A DNA stretch of 64,000 bases. Origin: Marinobacter guineae. GTDB lineage: Bacteria; Pseudomonadota; Gammaproteobacteria; Pseudomonadales; Oleiphilaceae. Shown in pieces: positions 27,154 through 37,764 of this stretch. Position numbers and translations under genes: made by a program. The stretch lies in assembly GCF_002744735.1 (NCBI RefSeq), contig NZ_KZ319339.1:1488001-1552000 (forward strand), in the 5' to 3' direction. Under the pieces are notes generated by a model, which saw nothing but the letters and a program-made list of their open reading frames with translations, had not been told where the DNA came from and did no database searches. The first letter of the stretch is position 1; every line of letters starts with the position of its first letter.

Positions 27154-28572
27154 TCAGATAATACGGGAGAACCGCTTGCTTGCGCCTTCCTTGCGGTAGA
27201 AATCAAAGATCTGGCAGATAGCCCGGATCAGCAGTCGACCGGCCGGCTGAACCTGCAATGCAGTTCCATCATCGGCAATCAGTTCATCCTGCACCATGGG
27301 CTTCAGGCGGCTGAGTTCATCCGCGAAGTAGCGGTCCAGATCTTCCTGCCAAACCTCCGCGAAAAGCTTGCGATCCAGCCGGAACTGGCAGATCAGCTGG
27401 CCGATCACCCAGCGGCGGATTCGGTCGTCCCGTGTCAGGTTCACGCCTTTGGTAATCGCCAGCTGGCCGGCATCAATGGCCGCTTCCCAGGACGGCAGGT
27501 CGTGGTTGTTCTGGAAATAGGCATCGTCGGTCTGGCCGATGGCAGAGACACCGAGGGATACCAGATCACACTCGGAGTGGGTGGTGTAGCCCTGGAAATT
27601 CCGGTGCAGGCGCCCCTCACGCTGAGCGACGGCCAGGCTGTCGTCGGGCTTGGCGAAGTGGTCCATGCCGATGTACTCGTAGCCCGCCTCCAGCAAACGA
27701 TTGATGGTGTTGTGCAGAATAGTCAGCTTCTGCTGGGGCGTGGGCAGAGTGTCCGCCAGAATCCGGGTCTGCGGATAGAAGCGATCCGGCAGGTGCGCGT
27801 AGCTGAACACGGAGAGCCGATCCGGCGACATCTCGATCACCGCTTCCAGGGTTTCGGCAAAGCTTTCCGGGGTCTGGTGCGGCAGGCCGTAGATCAGGTC
27901 CAGGTTGATGGATCGGAAGCCAAGTCGGCGCGCCTCATTTAGCACCGCCTCGGTCATCTCTCTCGGCTGGATGCGGTTCACCGCCTTTTGCACCTGCGGA
28001 TTCACATCCTGTACACCCAGACTGATGCGGTTAAAGCCAAGGTCCCAAAGGGTTGGCAGGGTGTCCTGATCCACTTCCCGGGGATCAATCTCCACACTGT
28101 AATCCCGCTCATCGCCAGTCTGCAGGTTGAACAGTTCCCCATACCCGGCCATCAGATGTTCCATCACATCCTTCGGCAGGAACGTGGGCGTACCACCGCC
28201 CCAGTGCAGCTGGGTAACAGGGCGATCCGCACCAAACAGTTTTGACTGGATGGCGGCTTCCCTCAGCACCCGCTCGACATAGGGCATGGCCTTGTCACGT
28301 TTTTTGGTGATGACCTTGTTGCAGGCGCAGTAATAGCACAGGTGCGCGCAGAACGGCAGGTGGGTGTAGAGTGACAGTGGGCGTCCGCTGGCTTTGCTGC
28401 GCGCGGCGGCCTTGACCATGTCTTCGATCGGGTAGTTCTGATTGAACTCGACGGCCGTGGGATAGGAGGTGTACCTCGGGCCGCTGAGGTCGTAGCGGCG
28501 GATCAGGGCTTCGTCCCAGATAAATTCCGGCAATGTGGACTCGGCAGTTTGCAGTGCGGGGGTGGAAGTCAT
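27154..28572 (-). CDS. hemN: Oxygen-independent coproporphyrinogen III dehydrogenase
   Basis: 472 residues from the ATG at 28572. Radical SAM motif HLPFCAHLCYYCAC gives the CxxxCxxC cluster ligands plus the extra Cys typical of HemN. GPRYTSYPTA at the N-terminus and the HemN C-terminal domain (NLTRDDRIRRWVIGQLICQFRLD) are present, which separates it from HemW. It makes protoporphyrinogen precursors without O2, needed for cytochromes in microoxic growth. A Dnr/Fnr-type box lies about 80 bases upstream. Confidence 0.93.
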   Translation of the reverse strand: MTSTPALQTAESTLPEFIWDEALIRRYDLSGPRYTSYPTAVEFNQNYPIEDMVKAAARSKASGRPLSLYTHLPFCAHLCYYCACNKVITKKRDKAMPYVERVLREAAIQSKLFGADRPVTQLHWGGGTPTFLPKDVMEHLMAGYGELFNLQTGDERDYSVEIDPREVDQDTLPTLWDLGFNRISLGVQDVNPQVQKAVNRIQPREMTEAVLNEARRLGFRSINLDLIYGLPHQTPESFAETLEAVIEMSPDRLSVFSYAHLPDRFYPQTRILADTLPTPQQKLTILHNTINRLLEAGYEYIGMDHFAKPDDSLAVAQREGRLHRNFQGYTTHSECDLVSLGVSAIGQTDDAYFQNNHDLPSWEAAIDAGQLAITKGVNLTRDDRIRRWVIGQLICQFRLDRKLFAEVWQEDLDRYFADELSRLKPMVQDELIADDGTALQVQPAGRLLIRAICQIFDFYRKEGASKRFSRII

Positions 28573-28648
28573 AGTAATCGCTCTGGGGTCAAAAACGGGG
28601 GTCATCCGGGATTTGCCGGCATTCTAAGGCAATCCGTTGGCTCGCTTT

Positions 28649-28662
28649 TTGATGCGGGTCAG
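28649..28662 (-). promoter_or_regulatory. Dnr/Fnr-type box upstream of hemN
   Basis: TTGAT-GCGG-GTCAG, nine of ten positions of the TTGAT/TTGAC-N4-ATCAA/GTCAA pattern, centred about 83 bases before the hemN start. The adjacent GGTCAGCTGACC is also palindromic. Confidence 0.6.
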
Positions 28663-28766
28663 CTGACCGATGGTTTCAGTTTACCAGTCTGGTTTATGAA
28701 CCGCCCTTGGGCTGTTGGCGTATTCCTTCTACCCCTTTTGGGGCGTTTTTTGGTTTTCGGCCCCCC

Positions 28767-28877
28767 GGTGGGCGGAGGGGGTGCCCTGCCAGAATACGCT
28801 GTGAATACGTCCCTGTACGCTCGGCTCCGCCATCCATGGCTCCGCACGATTCTGGCAGGGCACCCCCTCCGCCCACC
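28767..28877. repeat. Long intergenic inverted repeat (29-base arms)
   Basis: The left arm at 28767-28795 and the right arm at 28849-28877 are perfect inverted copies (29 of 29), beginning GGTGGGCGGAGGGGGTGCCC and its complement. The 53-base loop contains a smaller CCATGG-centred palindrome. The element fills the gap between hemN and the photolyase gene and has no long T run. It has the look of a dispersed, REP-like or MITE-like intergenic element. Only one copy lies in this window. Confidence 0.8.
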
Positions 28878-28925
28878 TCATCTTGCTGCCAAGCCGCAAC
28901 TCATAAAGGAAGTAGAGTCTCTGCT

Positions 28926-30458
28926 ATGCCAAACCTGATTTTAATTCTCGGAGATCAACTAACTCCGAACATCAGCGCACTTGAAAATGCCGACCGGAAC
29001 ACGGATCTGGTCGTTATGGCGGAAGTACATGACGAAGCCAGTTACACCAACCACCACAAGAAGAAGATCGTGCTGGTGTTCAGCGCCATGCGCCACTTTG
29101 CCAGGCAGCTGCAGGACGAGGGCTGGCAGGTGCACTATCAGCGATACCATCCGGATAACACTCATCAGAGCCTGGAAGGGGTGGTTGCCGAACAGGTTCA
29201 GCAGGTGAACGCAGAGAAGGTCATTACCACTGAGTGCGGTGAATGGCGGCTGCATGAGCAGATCTGTCAGTGGCATGAACGCTTGGGCGTGCCGGTGGAG
29301 CTCCGGCCGGATACCCGTTTTATTGCGACCAAACAGGAGTTCGCTGACTGGGCCGAGGGCCGGAAGCAGCTGCGGATGGAGTTCTTTTACCGGGAGATGC
29401 GGCGCAAGACCGGGTTGTTGATGACGGCCGAAGGCGGACCGGAAGGCGGGCAGTGGAATTTTGATGCGGATAACCGAAAGAAATGGACGGGCAAGCCGCC
29501 GGCGCCAGCGCCCTTTCGGGTGGAGCCGGACGCGATTACCCGGGAGGTGATTGAGCTGGTTGACGGGCACTTTGCGGATCACTTCGGCACCACCGAAGAT
29601 TTCCACTTTGCCGTCACTGCGGAAGCGGCACAGGCGGCGCTTGAGCATTTCATTGAATTTGCCCTGCCCTGCTTCGGGGATTATCAGGACGCGATATCCG
29701 ACACCGAAGACTGGCTGTTTCATTCAATTGTCTCGCCCTACATCAACTGTGGCCTGCTGGACCCACTGGCGGTCTGCGAAGCGGCCGCCCCCGCATGGTA
29801 TTCAGGACGGGCGCCGATCAATGCGGTGGAGGGGTTCATCCGGCAGATCCTGGGTTGGCGGGAGTTTGTGCGGGGTATCTACTGGCTGAACATGCCGGGC
29901 TATGCTCAGGAGAACCGGCTCGGCAATACCCGCGCCCTGCCCTGGTTCTACTGGACCGGGGATACCAAAATGCGGTGCATGCACAAGGCGATTGATGCGA
30001 CGCGCCGCAACGCTTACGCCCACCACATCCAGCGGCTGATGGTCACCGGTAACTTCGCGCTGCTGGCCGGCATCAAACCGGAGGAGATCTGCGACTGGTA
30101 TCTGGCGGTCTACGCTGATGCCTATGACTGGGTGGAGCTACCCAATGTGCTGGGCATGGTGATGCATGCTGATGGCGGTTATCTGGGCTCAAAGCCCTAT
30201 GCCGCCAGCGGCAAGTACATCCAGCGCCAGTCGGACCATTGCGCCAACTGCCACTACAGTGTGAACAAGGCCACGGAGGAGGATGCCTGCCCGTTCAATG
30301 CCTTGTACTGGCATTTCATCGACCGGCACCGGGACGATTTCGCCGGCAATCCCCGCATGGGCATGATGTATCGCAACTGGGACAAGCAGAAGCCGGAGAG
30401 GCGGGAAGCGCTGCTCCTACGCGCCGAACACCTGCTGGCGAACCTGGAGCAGCTGTAA
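28926..30458 (+). CDS. FeS-cluster photolyase/cryptochrome (PhrB-like, FeS-BCP class)
   Basis: 510 residues. MPNLILILGDQLTPNISAL is the typical start of this deoxyribodipyrimidine photolyase-related class. Four Cys for the 4Fe-4S cluster fit the known pattern: MRCMH near residue 349, HCANC near 438-441, and DACPFN near 455. TRRNAYAHHIQRLMVTGNFALLAG and WVELPNVLGMVMHADGGY form the FAD/DNA-binding region. Members repair 6-4 photoproducts with light, or sense light. It converges on the sugar ABC ATPase with a 6-base gap. Confidence 0.9.
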   Translation: MPNLILILGDQLTPNISALENADRNTDLVVMAEVHDEASYTNHHKKKIVLVFSAMRHFARQLQDEGWQVHYQRYHPDNTHQSLEGVVAEQVQQVNAEKVITTECGEWRLHEQICQWHERLGVPVELRPDTRFIATKQEFADWAEGRKQLRMEFFYREMRRKTGLLMTAEGGPEGGQWNFDADNRKKWTGKPPAPAPFRVEPDAITREVIELVDGHFADHFGTTEDFHFAVTAEAAQAALEHFIEFALPCFGDYQDAISDTEDWLFHSIVSPYINCGLLDPLAVCEAAAPAWYSGRAPINAVEGFIRQILGWREFVRGIYWLNMPGYAQENRLGNTRALPWFYWTGDTKMRCMHKAIDATRRNAYAHHIQRLMVTGNFALLAGIKPEEICDWYLAVYADAYDWVELPNVLGMVMHADGGYLGSKPYAASGKYIQRQSDHCANCHYSVNKATEEDACPFNALYWHFIDRHRDDFAGNPRMGMMYRNWDKQKPERREALLLRAEHLLANLEQL

Positions 30459-30464
30459 TCCCGT

Positions 30465-31580
30465 TTATGCGGCGATGCGCTTTTCTGTCTCCGGATCGAA
30501 AAACACCACTTTTTTCATATCGAACATCAGCTCGGCGGTCTCACCCCAGGTTACCGGGTGCTCCGGATCGATCCGGCAATGCACATTGGTGTCGTTCAGC
30601 TGGATCAGTGCGATCACGTCCGGGCCGGTGGGCTCGGTTACTTCGATGGTGAACTGGCCTTTGGTCACCAGGTCCTGATCATCCTTCTGGTCCTGGGGCT
30701 GGGTGATGTGCTCCGGGCGGATACCCAGAATCACTTCCCGGCCCACCCGGTCGGCCAGGTAGTCCGGTACCGGCAACTTGATGGTACCACCATCATTGCC
30801 CCGCACTTCCGCCTGCAGGCCATGCTCGCCCTGTTCCACGGTCACCGGCACAAAGCTCATGGCCGGCGAGCCCATGAACCCAGCCACAAAAAGATTGGCC
30901 GGTGTGTTGTACACCTCCTTCGGTGTACCCAGCTGTTGCAGCTCGCCGTCCTTGAGCACGGCAATCCGGTCCGCCAGGGTCATGGCTTCGATCTGGTCGT
31001 GGGTCACGTACACGATGGTGGTCTTCAGACGCTGGTGCAGCTTCTTGATCTCGGTGCGCATCTCCACCCGCAGCTTGGCGTCGAGATTTGAGAGTGGCTC
31101 ATCGAACAGGTAGATGCGCGGGCGGCGGGCCAGGGCCCGGCCCATGGCTACCCGCTGCTGCTGGCCACCGGACAGACGGGAGGGTTTCTTGTCCAGCAGG
31201 TGGGAAATCTGCAACAGGTCGGCAACCCGCGCTACTTCCTGGGCGATCTCCTCTTTCGGTTTGCCCCGGATCTTGAGGCCAAAGGCTATGTTCTCCCGCA
31301 CACTCATCGTGGGGTACAGAGCATAGGACTGGAACACCATGGCGATGTCCCGGTCTTTCGGTTCCATAGTGGAAATGTCCTTGCCATCCAGCACAATAGA
31401 ACCGTCGGTAATGGTTTCCAGGCCGGCAATGGTGTTCATCAGGGTGGACTTGCCGCAGCCGGAGGGGCCGACAAGAATGATGAATTCACCGGACGCGATA
31501 TCGATGTCGATCCCCTTGAGGGTCTCCTCGGCCACGCCAGAATAGGTTTTGCGGATGCTCCGCAGTTCCAGTTGAGACAT
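30465..31580 (-). CDS. gtsD: Sugar ABC transporter ATP-binding protein (GtsD/UgpC type)
   Basis: 371 residues. Walker A GPSGCGKST, signature LSGGQQQRVAMGRAL, Walker B RIYLFDEPLSNLD and switch His THD are intact. A C-terminal OB-fold regulatory domain (ILGIRPEHI, TGPDVIALIQL) is typical of MalK/UgpC ATPases. It is the last gene of the porin-gts operon (19 bases after the permease). It energises sugar uptake, most likely of glucose or mannose by similarity to Pseudomonas GtsABCD; the sugar is inferred. Confidence 0.9.
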   Translation of the reverse strand: MSQLELRSIRKTYSGVAEETLKGIDIDIASGEFIILVGPSGCGKSTLMNTIAGLETITDGSIVLDGKDISTMEPKDRDIAMVFQSYALYPTMSVRENIAFGLKIRGKPKEEIAQEVARVADLLQISHLLDKKPSRLSGGQQQRVAMGRALARRPRIYLFDEPLSNLDAKLRVEMRTEIKKLHQRLKTTIVYVTHDQIEAMTLADRIAVLKDGELQQLGTPKEVYNTPANLFVAGFMGSPAMSFVPVTVEQGEHGLQAEVRGNDGGTIKLPVPDYLADRVGREVILGIRPEHITQPQDQKDDQDLVTKGQFTIEVTEPTGPDVIALIQLNDTNVHCRIDPEHPVTWGETAELMFDMKKVVFFDPETEKRIAA

Positions 31581-31598
31581 TGTTGTTATCCTCTCAGG

Positions 31599-32468
31599 TC
31601 AACCTTTGACAGATCCGGCGGTCAGTCCCCGGATGAAATATTTGCCCGCGACGATGTAGACCACCAGTGTGGGCAGCGCCGCAATCATGGCCGCGGCCAT
31701 ATCCACGTTGTATTCCTTCACGCCGGTACTGGTATTGACCAGGTTGTTCAGCGCCACGGTGATCGGCTGGCTGTCGCCACTGGCAAACACTACCCCGAAC
31801 AGGAAGTCGTTCCAGATCTGGGTGAACTGCCAGATCAGCGATACCATGAAGATGGGTGTCGACATGGGCAGCAGGATTCGGAAAAAAATGGTGAAAAAGC
31901 CGGCGCCGTCCAGCCGGGCGGCCTTGATCAGGGCGTCCGGAATGGCCACGTAATAGTTGCGGAAGAACAGCGTGGTGAATGCAACACCGTAGATCACGTG
32001 CACCAGCACCAGACCGGTGGTGGTGTTGGCCAGACCGAGCTGGCCGAGCGTCGCCGCCATGGGCAGCAGAACCACCTGGAAGGGCACGAAGCAGCCGAAC
32101 AACAGCATGCCGAAGAACAGATTGGAACCCTTGAACTTCCACTTGGACAGCACGTAGCCATTGAACGCGCCCAGCAGGGTGGAAATCAACACGGCCGGCA
32201 CGGTCATCTTGAACGAATTCCAGAAGTAACCGCGAATACCACCACAGTCCACGCCGGTGCAGGCCTCAGACCATGCCTTGGTCCAGCCGATAATGGTCCA
32301 GTCCGTGGGCAGGGCCATCAGGTTGCCGGTGCGGATATCCATGGGCGTCTTGAAGCTGGTCACCAGCATGATAAACAGCGGAATCAGGTACACCAGCGCG
32401 GCCAGAAGCAGTACGCCGTAGATGGCCACACGGCTGGGACGAATGCCGGTACGAACCACATCAGTCAT
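31599..32468 (-). CDS. gtsC: Sugar ABC transporter permease (GtsC type)
   Basis: 289 residues with six hydrophobic helices of the MalG type. The EAA loop is present as AIPDALIKAARLDGAGFFTIFFRILLP, which docks on the ATPase. The N-terminus extends into a periplasmic loop with CTGVDCGG, a possible disulfide. It starts 8 bases inside the end of the first permease gene, so translation is coupled. Confidence 0.88.
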   Translation of the reverse strand: MTDVVRTGIRPSRVAIYGVLLLAALVYLIPLFIMLVTSFKTPMDIRTGNLMALPTDWTIIGWTKAWSEACTGVDCGGIRGYFWNSFKMTVPAVLISTLLGAFNGYVLSKWKFKGSNLFFGMLLFGCFVPFQVVLLPMAATLGQLGLANTTTGLVLVHVIYGVAFTTLFFRNYYVAIPDALIKAARLDGAGFFTIFFRILLPMSTPIFMVSLIWQFTQIWNDFLFGVVFASGDSQPITVALNNLVNTSTGVKEYNVDMAAAMIAALPTLVVYIVAGKYFIRGLTAGSVKG

Positions 32469-33387
32469 GGCGTTTCTCCCTCAGTTCCGAGTACAGATAA
32501 GGCACCAGCAACGCCAGGATAGCTCCCAACATCAGCATGGCGCTGGCCGAACCCAGGCCCATCTGGCCGCGGGTAAAGGTATGGGTGTACATGAAGACCG
32601 CCGGCAGGTCGGTGGAGTAACCCGGGCCGCCAGCTGTCATGGCCATGACCAGATCAAAGCTCTTGATCGCGATATGGGCCAGCACCATCAGCGCACTGAA
32701 GAACACCGGCCGCAGGGACGGCAGGATGATCTTCCCGTAGATCAGCGGCAGGCTGGCGCCATCCACCCGGGCAGCGCGGATGATGGACGAATCCACACCC
32801 CGCAGGCCGGCCAGGAACAGGGCCATCACGAATCCGGAGGCCTGCCAGACAGCGGCCATCACGATGGTGTAGATGGCCATGTCGGAGCTCACCAGCCAGT
32901 CGAAACTGAACGAGGCCCAGCCCCAGTCGTGCATCAGTTTTTCCAGCCCCAGACTGGGGTTGAGAACCCACTTCCACACGGTGCCGGTGACAATCATGGA
33001 CAGAGCCATGGGGTAGAGGTAGATGGTACGAATGGCGCCTTCCTGGCGGATTTTCTGATCCAGGAAAATGGCCAGCAGCACGCTAATCACCAGACAGCTC
33101 AGGATAAACAGGCCGCCGAATATGCCCAGGTTGACCGAGGCGGTGAGCCAGCGGTCGTTGGCCATCAGCTTGGCGTACTGGTCGAAGCCGATGAACTCGT
33201 ACACCGGCAGGAAGCTGGAACTGGTGAAGGACAAAACACCGGTCCAGATCATGAAGGCGTATATACCGACACCGACCAACACGAAGGTCGGGGCCACAAC
33301 CAGCTTCGGCAGCCAGCGCTGCAACCCGTCCAGCAGACGCGAGCGCGACCGGGCCACCCGGTCTGGTTGACGTTGAATGTGTTCCAT
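32461..33387 (-). CDS. gtsB: Sugar ABC transporter permease (GtsB type)
   Basis: 308 residues with six hydrophobic helices of the MalF/UgpA type. The EAA loop reads GVDSSIIRAARVDGASLPLIYGKIILP. GGPGYSTDLPAVFMYTHTF is a common feature of sugar permeases. It pairs with the downstream permease. It starts 53 bases after the substrate-binding protein gene. Confidence 0.88.
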   Translation of the reverse strand: MEHIQRQPDRVARSRSRLLDGLQRWLPKLVVAPTFVLVGVGIYAFMIWTGVLSFTSSSFLPVYEFIGFDQYAKLMANDRWLTASVNLGIFGGLFILSCLVISVLLAIFLDQKIRQEGAIRTIYLYPMALSMIVTGTVWKWVLNPSLGLEKLMHDWGWASFSFDWLVSSDMAIYTIVMAAVWQASGFVMALFLAGLRGVDSSIIRAARVDGASLPLIYGKIILPSLRPVFFSALMVLAHIAIKSFDLVMAMTAGGPGYSTDLPAVFMYTHTFTRGQMGLGSASAMLMLGAILALLVPYLYSELREKRHD

Positions 33388-33439
33388 GCGAATTCTCCCG
33401 AAAGGATCAGGGCCACCCGAACGGATGGCCCCTACCGGC

Positions 33440-34699
33440 TCAGAGCGCTGCCTGGATGGCAGCTGCCAGCTGGTCAGTGGCCCGGACCGGATCCTTGTCG
33501 TCGGTGTTCACGAAGTTGGTGACAACGTCAAAGATCTGGCCCTGGACATAACTGGTGGTGGCCAGGCCGTGGGCAAAGCTAGGCACCAGCCCACCATCTT
33601 TGGCACTGCTCTTGAACGCATCCATCGAGGCCTGGGCACAGGCATCAAAGCCGGACATGTCCATATCGGTACGGACCGGAATCGAGCCCTTGGCCTTGTT
33701 GAACACGGTCTGGAACTCGGGCTCCAGGATAGTGCGGGCCAGGTCCTTCTGGGCTTCGGTATTATCCTCGTCGCTCAGGCTGAACATGGCGAAAGAGTCG
33801 ACGTTGAAGGTGAACTGCCCGGTCGTACCCGGTGCCGGAGCACAGATGTAATCCTCACCCGGGGTCAGGCCGGCAGCGGTGAACTCGCCCTTGGCCCAGT
33901 CACCCATGATCTGCATGGCGGCCTCACCACTAATCACCATGGAGGTAGCGGTATTCCAGTCCCGTCCGGCGGCATTGTCGTCCACATAGCTCATCACCTT
34001 GGCAAACTCGGCAAAGACCTCCTCCATCTGCGCGCTGTTGATGACGTCCATGTCGTGCTCAACAAAGGCCCTGGCAAAGTCTTCCGGGCCCATGACCGCC
34101 AGGGCCACGGCTTCGAAAACGGTCGCGTCCTGCCAGGGCTGGCCGCCATGGGCCAGGGGAATAATTCCGGCAGCCTCCAGTTTCTCGGCAGCCTGATAGA
34201 ACTCGTCGAGGCTCTTCGGCACCGCGACACCCACCTTCTCCAGTACTTCCGGATTGGCCCACAGCCAGTTTACCCGGTGCACGTTGACCGGCACGGCCAC
34301 GTAGCTGCCCTCGTATTTCATGACATCGGCAATCACCGGCGGGACCAGCTGGTTCCAGTTATTGGCCTCGGCCACATCGTCCAGGCTGGTCAGAAAACCC
34401 AGCTTGGCCCACTCGCGGATATCCAGGCCCTTGATCTGGGCCGCCGCAGGCGGGTTGCCGGAAACTGCACGGGTCTTGAGCACGGTCATGGCCGCTTCAC
34501 CGCCGCCACCGGCCACGGCAAAGTCCTTCCAGGTATGGCCCTGCTCCTCCATCATCTCTTTGAGAGCAGCGGCCGCGCGGGCCTCACCACCGGCGGTCCA
34601 CCAGTGCAGGACTTCCACTTCACCGGCCTGGACACCAGTGACCGGAAACAGGGCTGCAGAGAGGGCAACGGCAGACAGAGTTTTATTAAAGGTCTTCAT
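33440..34699 (-). CDS. gtsA: Sugar ABC transporter substrate-binding protein (GtsA type)
   Basis: 419 residues. A signal peptide ends near [21 protein letters not shown], the classic start of group 1 sugar-binding proteins. [19 protein letters not shown] and [15 protein letters not shown] are typical of glucose/mannose binders. Two Cys residues (YICAP and DACAQ) may form a disulfide. It is likely the most abundant product of the operon. It lies 27 bases after the porin gene. Confidence 0.9.
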   Translation of the reverse strand: MKTFNKTLSAVALSAALFPVTGVQAGEVEVLHWWTAGGEARAAAALKEMMEEQGHTWKDFAVAGGGGEAAMTVLKTRAVSGNPPAAAQIKGLDIREWAKLGFLTSLDDVAEANNWNQLVPPVIADVMKYEGSYVAVPVNVHRVNWLWANPEVLEKVGVAVPKSLDEFYQAAEKLEAAGIIPLAHGGQPWQDATVFEAVALAVMGPEDFARAFVEHDMDVINSAQMEEVFAEFAKVMSYVDDNAAGRDWNTATSMVISGEAAMQIMGDWAKGEFTAAGLTPGEDYICAPAPGTTGQFTFNVDSFAMFSLSDEDNTEAQKDLARTILEPEFQTVFNKAKGSIPVRTDMDMSGFDACAQASMDAFKSSAKDGGLVPSFAHGLATTSYVQGQIFDVVTNFVNTDDKDPVRATDQLAAAIQAAL

Positions 34700-34726
34700 A
34701 ATGACTCTCCTTCTTGTTTTTAAGGC

Positions 34727-36226
<1,500 letters not shown>

Positions 36227-36270
36227 CTATGGCAGGAAACCGAAACACTACGTATCAAACTGCAAGACCC

Positions 36271-36290
36271 ATGTAACACCCTTGTTACAT
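36271..36290. promoter_or_regulatory. Palindrome in the porin-gts promoter region
   Basis: ATGTAACA-CCCT-TGTTACAT, a perfect 8-base inverted repeat centred about 94 bases before the porin start and 8 bases beyond the sensor-kinase stop. It is the strongest operator-like element in front of the gts operon and a candidate site for the neighbouring GltR-like regulator or a sugar repressor. Confidence 0.6.
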
Positions 36291-36297
36291 TGAAATC

Positions 36298-37764
36298 TCA
36301 ATGGCGAGGCAAGGTGAGGATTACGTGCAGCCCACCCTCAGGACGGTTGCTGATCTCCAGCTCTCCACCATGGCTTTGGGCAATGTTGCGTGCGATCCCC
36401 AGGCCCAGCCCGTAGCCCTGGCGCTGATTGTCATCCAGCCGGTAGTATGGTTCGAATATGCGTGAAAGCAGGTCTTCGGAAACCCCTGGCCCCTCGTCCT
36501 CGACATGGATCACCAACCGGGCCGGCCCATCCTCAAGGCGCACCAGGGCTTTGTCACCATATTTGACGGCGTTGTCCATCAGGTTTCCAAAACACCGCTT
36601 CAGGGCCAGGGGCTTGCCCCGGAACGGTCGGCAGAATCCCTGTACCGTGACACGGCCGGGCGGATCCCCCTGGTAGGCTTCAGCCATTCCTTTAAGCATG
36701 CGCGCCACATCAACGGGCTCGGCATTTTCGTGAATATCGGTGTCTTTCATGGACTGCAGGGCATTTTTCGCCAGCAACTCAAGTTCCTGCAGGTCTGCCT
36801 CCAGACGCTCACGCATGACATCGTCGTCAATCAGGTCGATCCGTAACCGCAACCGGGTAATCGGTGTTTTGAGATCATGTGAAATGGCCCGAAACAGCTG
36901 GTTCCGGTCACTGATATAGCTTTGCAACCGTCGCCGCATGGTGTTGAAGCTGCGGGTAACGGCCAGGATTTCCGCGCTGCCCTGCTCCGCGAGCGGGGGC
37001 TGGCTGTCGTCCAGGGGCAAATCACGGGCGGCCTTGGCCAACTTGCGCAAGGGTCGCGTCTGTTGCCGGATCAGCCAGGCAAGCACGGGGAAAAGAATAG
37101 CGATCATCACCACCAGAAACAGGATCTGTTGCCCCGGTATCCCCTCGTCTTCCAGCGACACATAAGGCGCTGGCAATGCTGCCGCCAAGTACAGCCACTC
37201 GTTCTCGCCTACTTCAATCTGAGTGACCAGCACTGGCGGATTCAGGGGTTCCAGCGTCAGCGCATAGTGAGCCCAGGATTGCGGGAGGGCATCCAGCGGT
37301 AACTCGGTGTTGAGAATGCGCAGGTCATCGGGGTGCACAAACTCGACGTGCAGGTTGATCTGATTGCCAAGGCGCTTGCGCAGCACCGACTCGACCTCCT
37401 CCGTCATCCGTCGTTTGCGCTCGGTATCCGGCAGCGGTGTCATACTGATACGGCTGTCATTGAGCGAGACAAAAAAACGGGTGCCGCCCATGTCGCGGAG
37501 CTGGTCGAGCACAATGTGCCGGTATTCCAGCGGCAGGGAGTTGAAGAACTGCGCGGTCGCCGCAGCGGACTGGGCCAGATTGCGAGTGGTGGCAACCAGA
37601 CCCTCGACCTGTTGTGCGCGGAAGGTGGCTATCCAGGCAGCGCTGGAAATCACCTGGGCTCCGGCCATCGCCAGCAGTGTCAGCAACAGTACCCGCCCCA
37701 GAAGCGAGGAAGGAAACCAGCGCCAGGACGTCTTCCGGGATTGTCCGGAACTATTCGCAGGCAT
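36298..37764 (-). CDS. Sensor histidine kinase (GtrS-like)
   Basis: 488 residues from an ATG at 37764. Two membrane helices (LLLTLLAMAGAQVISSAAW and ILFLVVMIAILFPVLAWL) flank a periplasmic domain of about 190 residues. A HAMP segment, the phospho-acceptor FRAISHDLKTPITRLRLR, and the N, G1 and G2 boxes (NLMDNAVKYG, DEGPGV, GYGLGLGIARNI) follow. It overlaps the response regulator gene by 14 bases. Its position next to porin-gtsABCD mirrors the GltR-GtrS system of Pseudomonas, which answers to glucose-derived acids; the ligand here is inferred. Confidence 0.85.
   Translation of the reverse strand: MPANSSGQSRKTSWRWFPSSLLGRVLLLTLLAMAGAQVISSAAWIATFRAQQVEGLVATTRNLAQSAAATAQFFNSLPLEYRHIVLDQLRDMGGTRFFVSLNDSRISMTPLPDTERKRRMTEEVESVLRKRLGNQINLHVEFVHPDDLRILNTELPLDALPQSWAHYALTLEPLNPPVLVTQIEVGENEWLYLAAALPAPYVSLEDEGIPGQQILFLVVMIAILFPVLAWLIRQQTRPLRKLAKAARDLPLDDSQPPLAEQGSAEILAVTRSFNTMRRRLQSYISDRNQLFRAISHDLKTPITRLRLRIDLIDDDVMRERLEADLQELELLAKNALQSMKDTDIHENAEPVDVARMLKGMAEAYQGDPPGRVTVQGFCRPFRGKPLALKRCFGNLMDNAVKYGDKALVRLEDGPARLVIHVEDEGPGVSEDLLSRIFEPYYRLDDNQRQGYGLGLGIARNIAQSHGGELEISNRPEGGLHVILTLPRH

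Noticed and set aside
28657..28668. GGTCAGCTGACC palindrome as a separate operator
   Set aside because: It overlaps the Dnr/Fnr-type box and is short; kept only as part of that note.
31200..32522. Long plus-strand open frame (440 codons) opposite the gts permease genes
   Set aside because: It is rich in His, Gln and Gly, has no family features and is fully antisense to clear ABC transporter genes.
33377..34723. Long plus-strand open frame (448 codons) opposite gtsA
   Set aside because: It mirrors the codon bias of the real substrate-binding protein gene on the other strand; no motifs.
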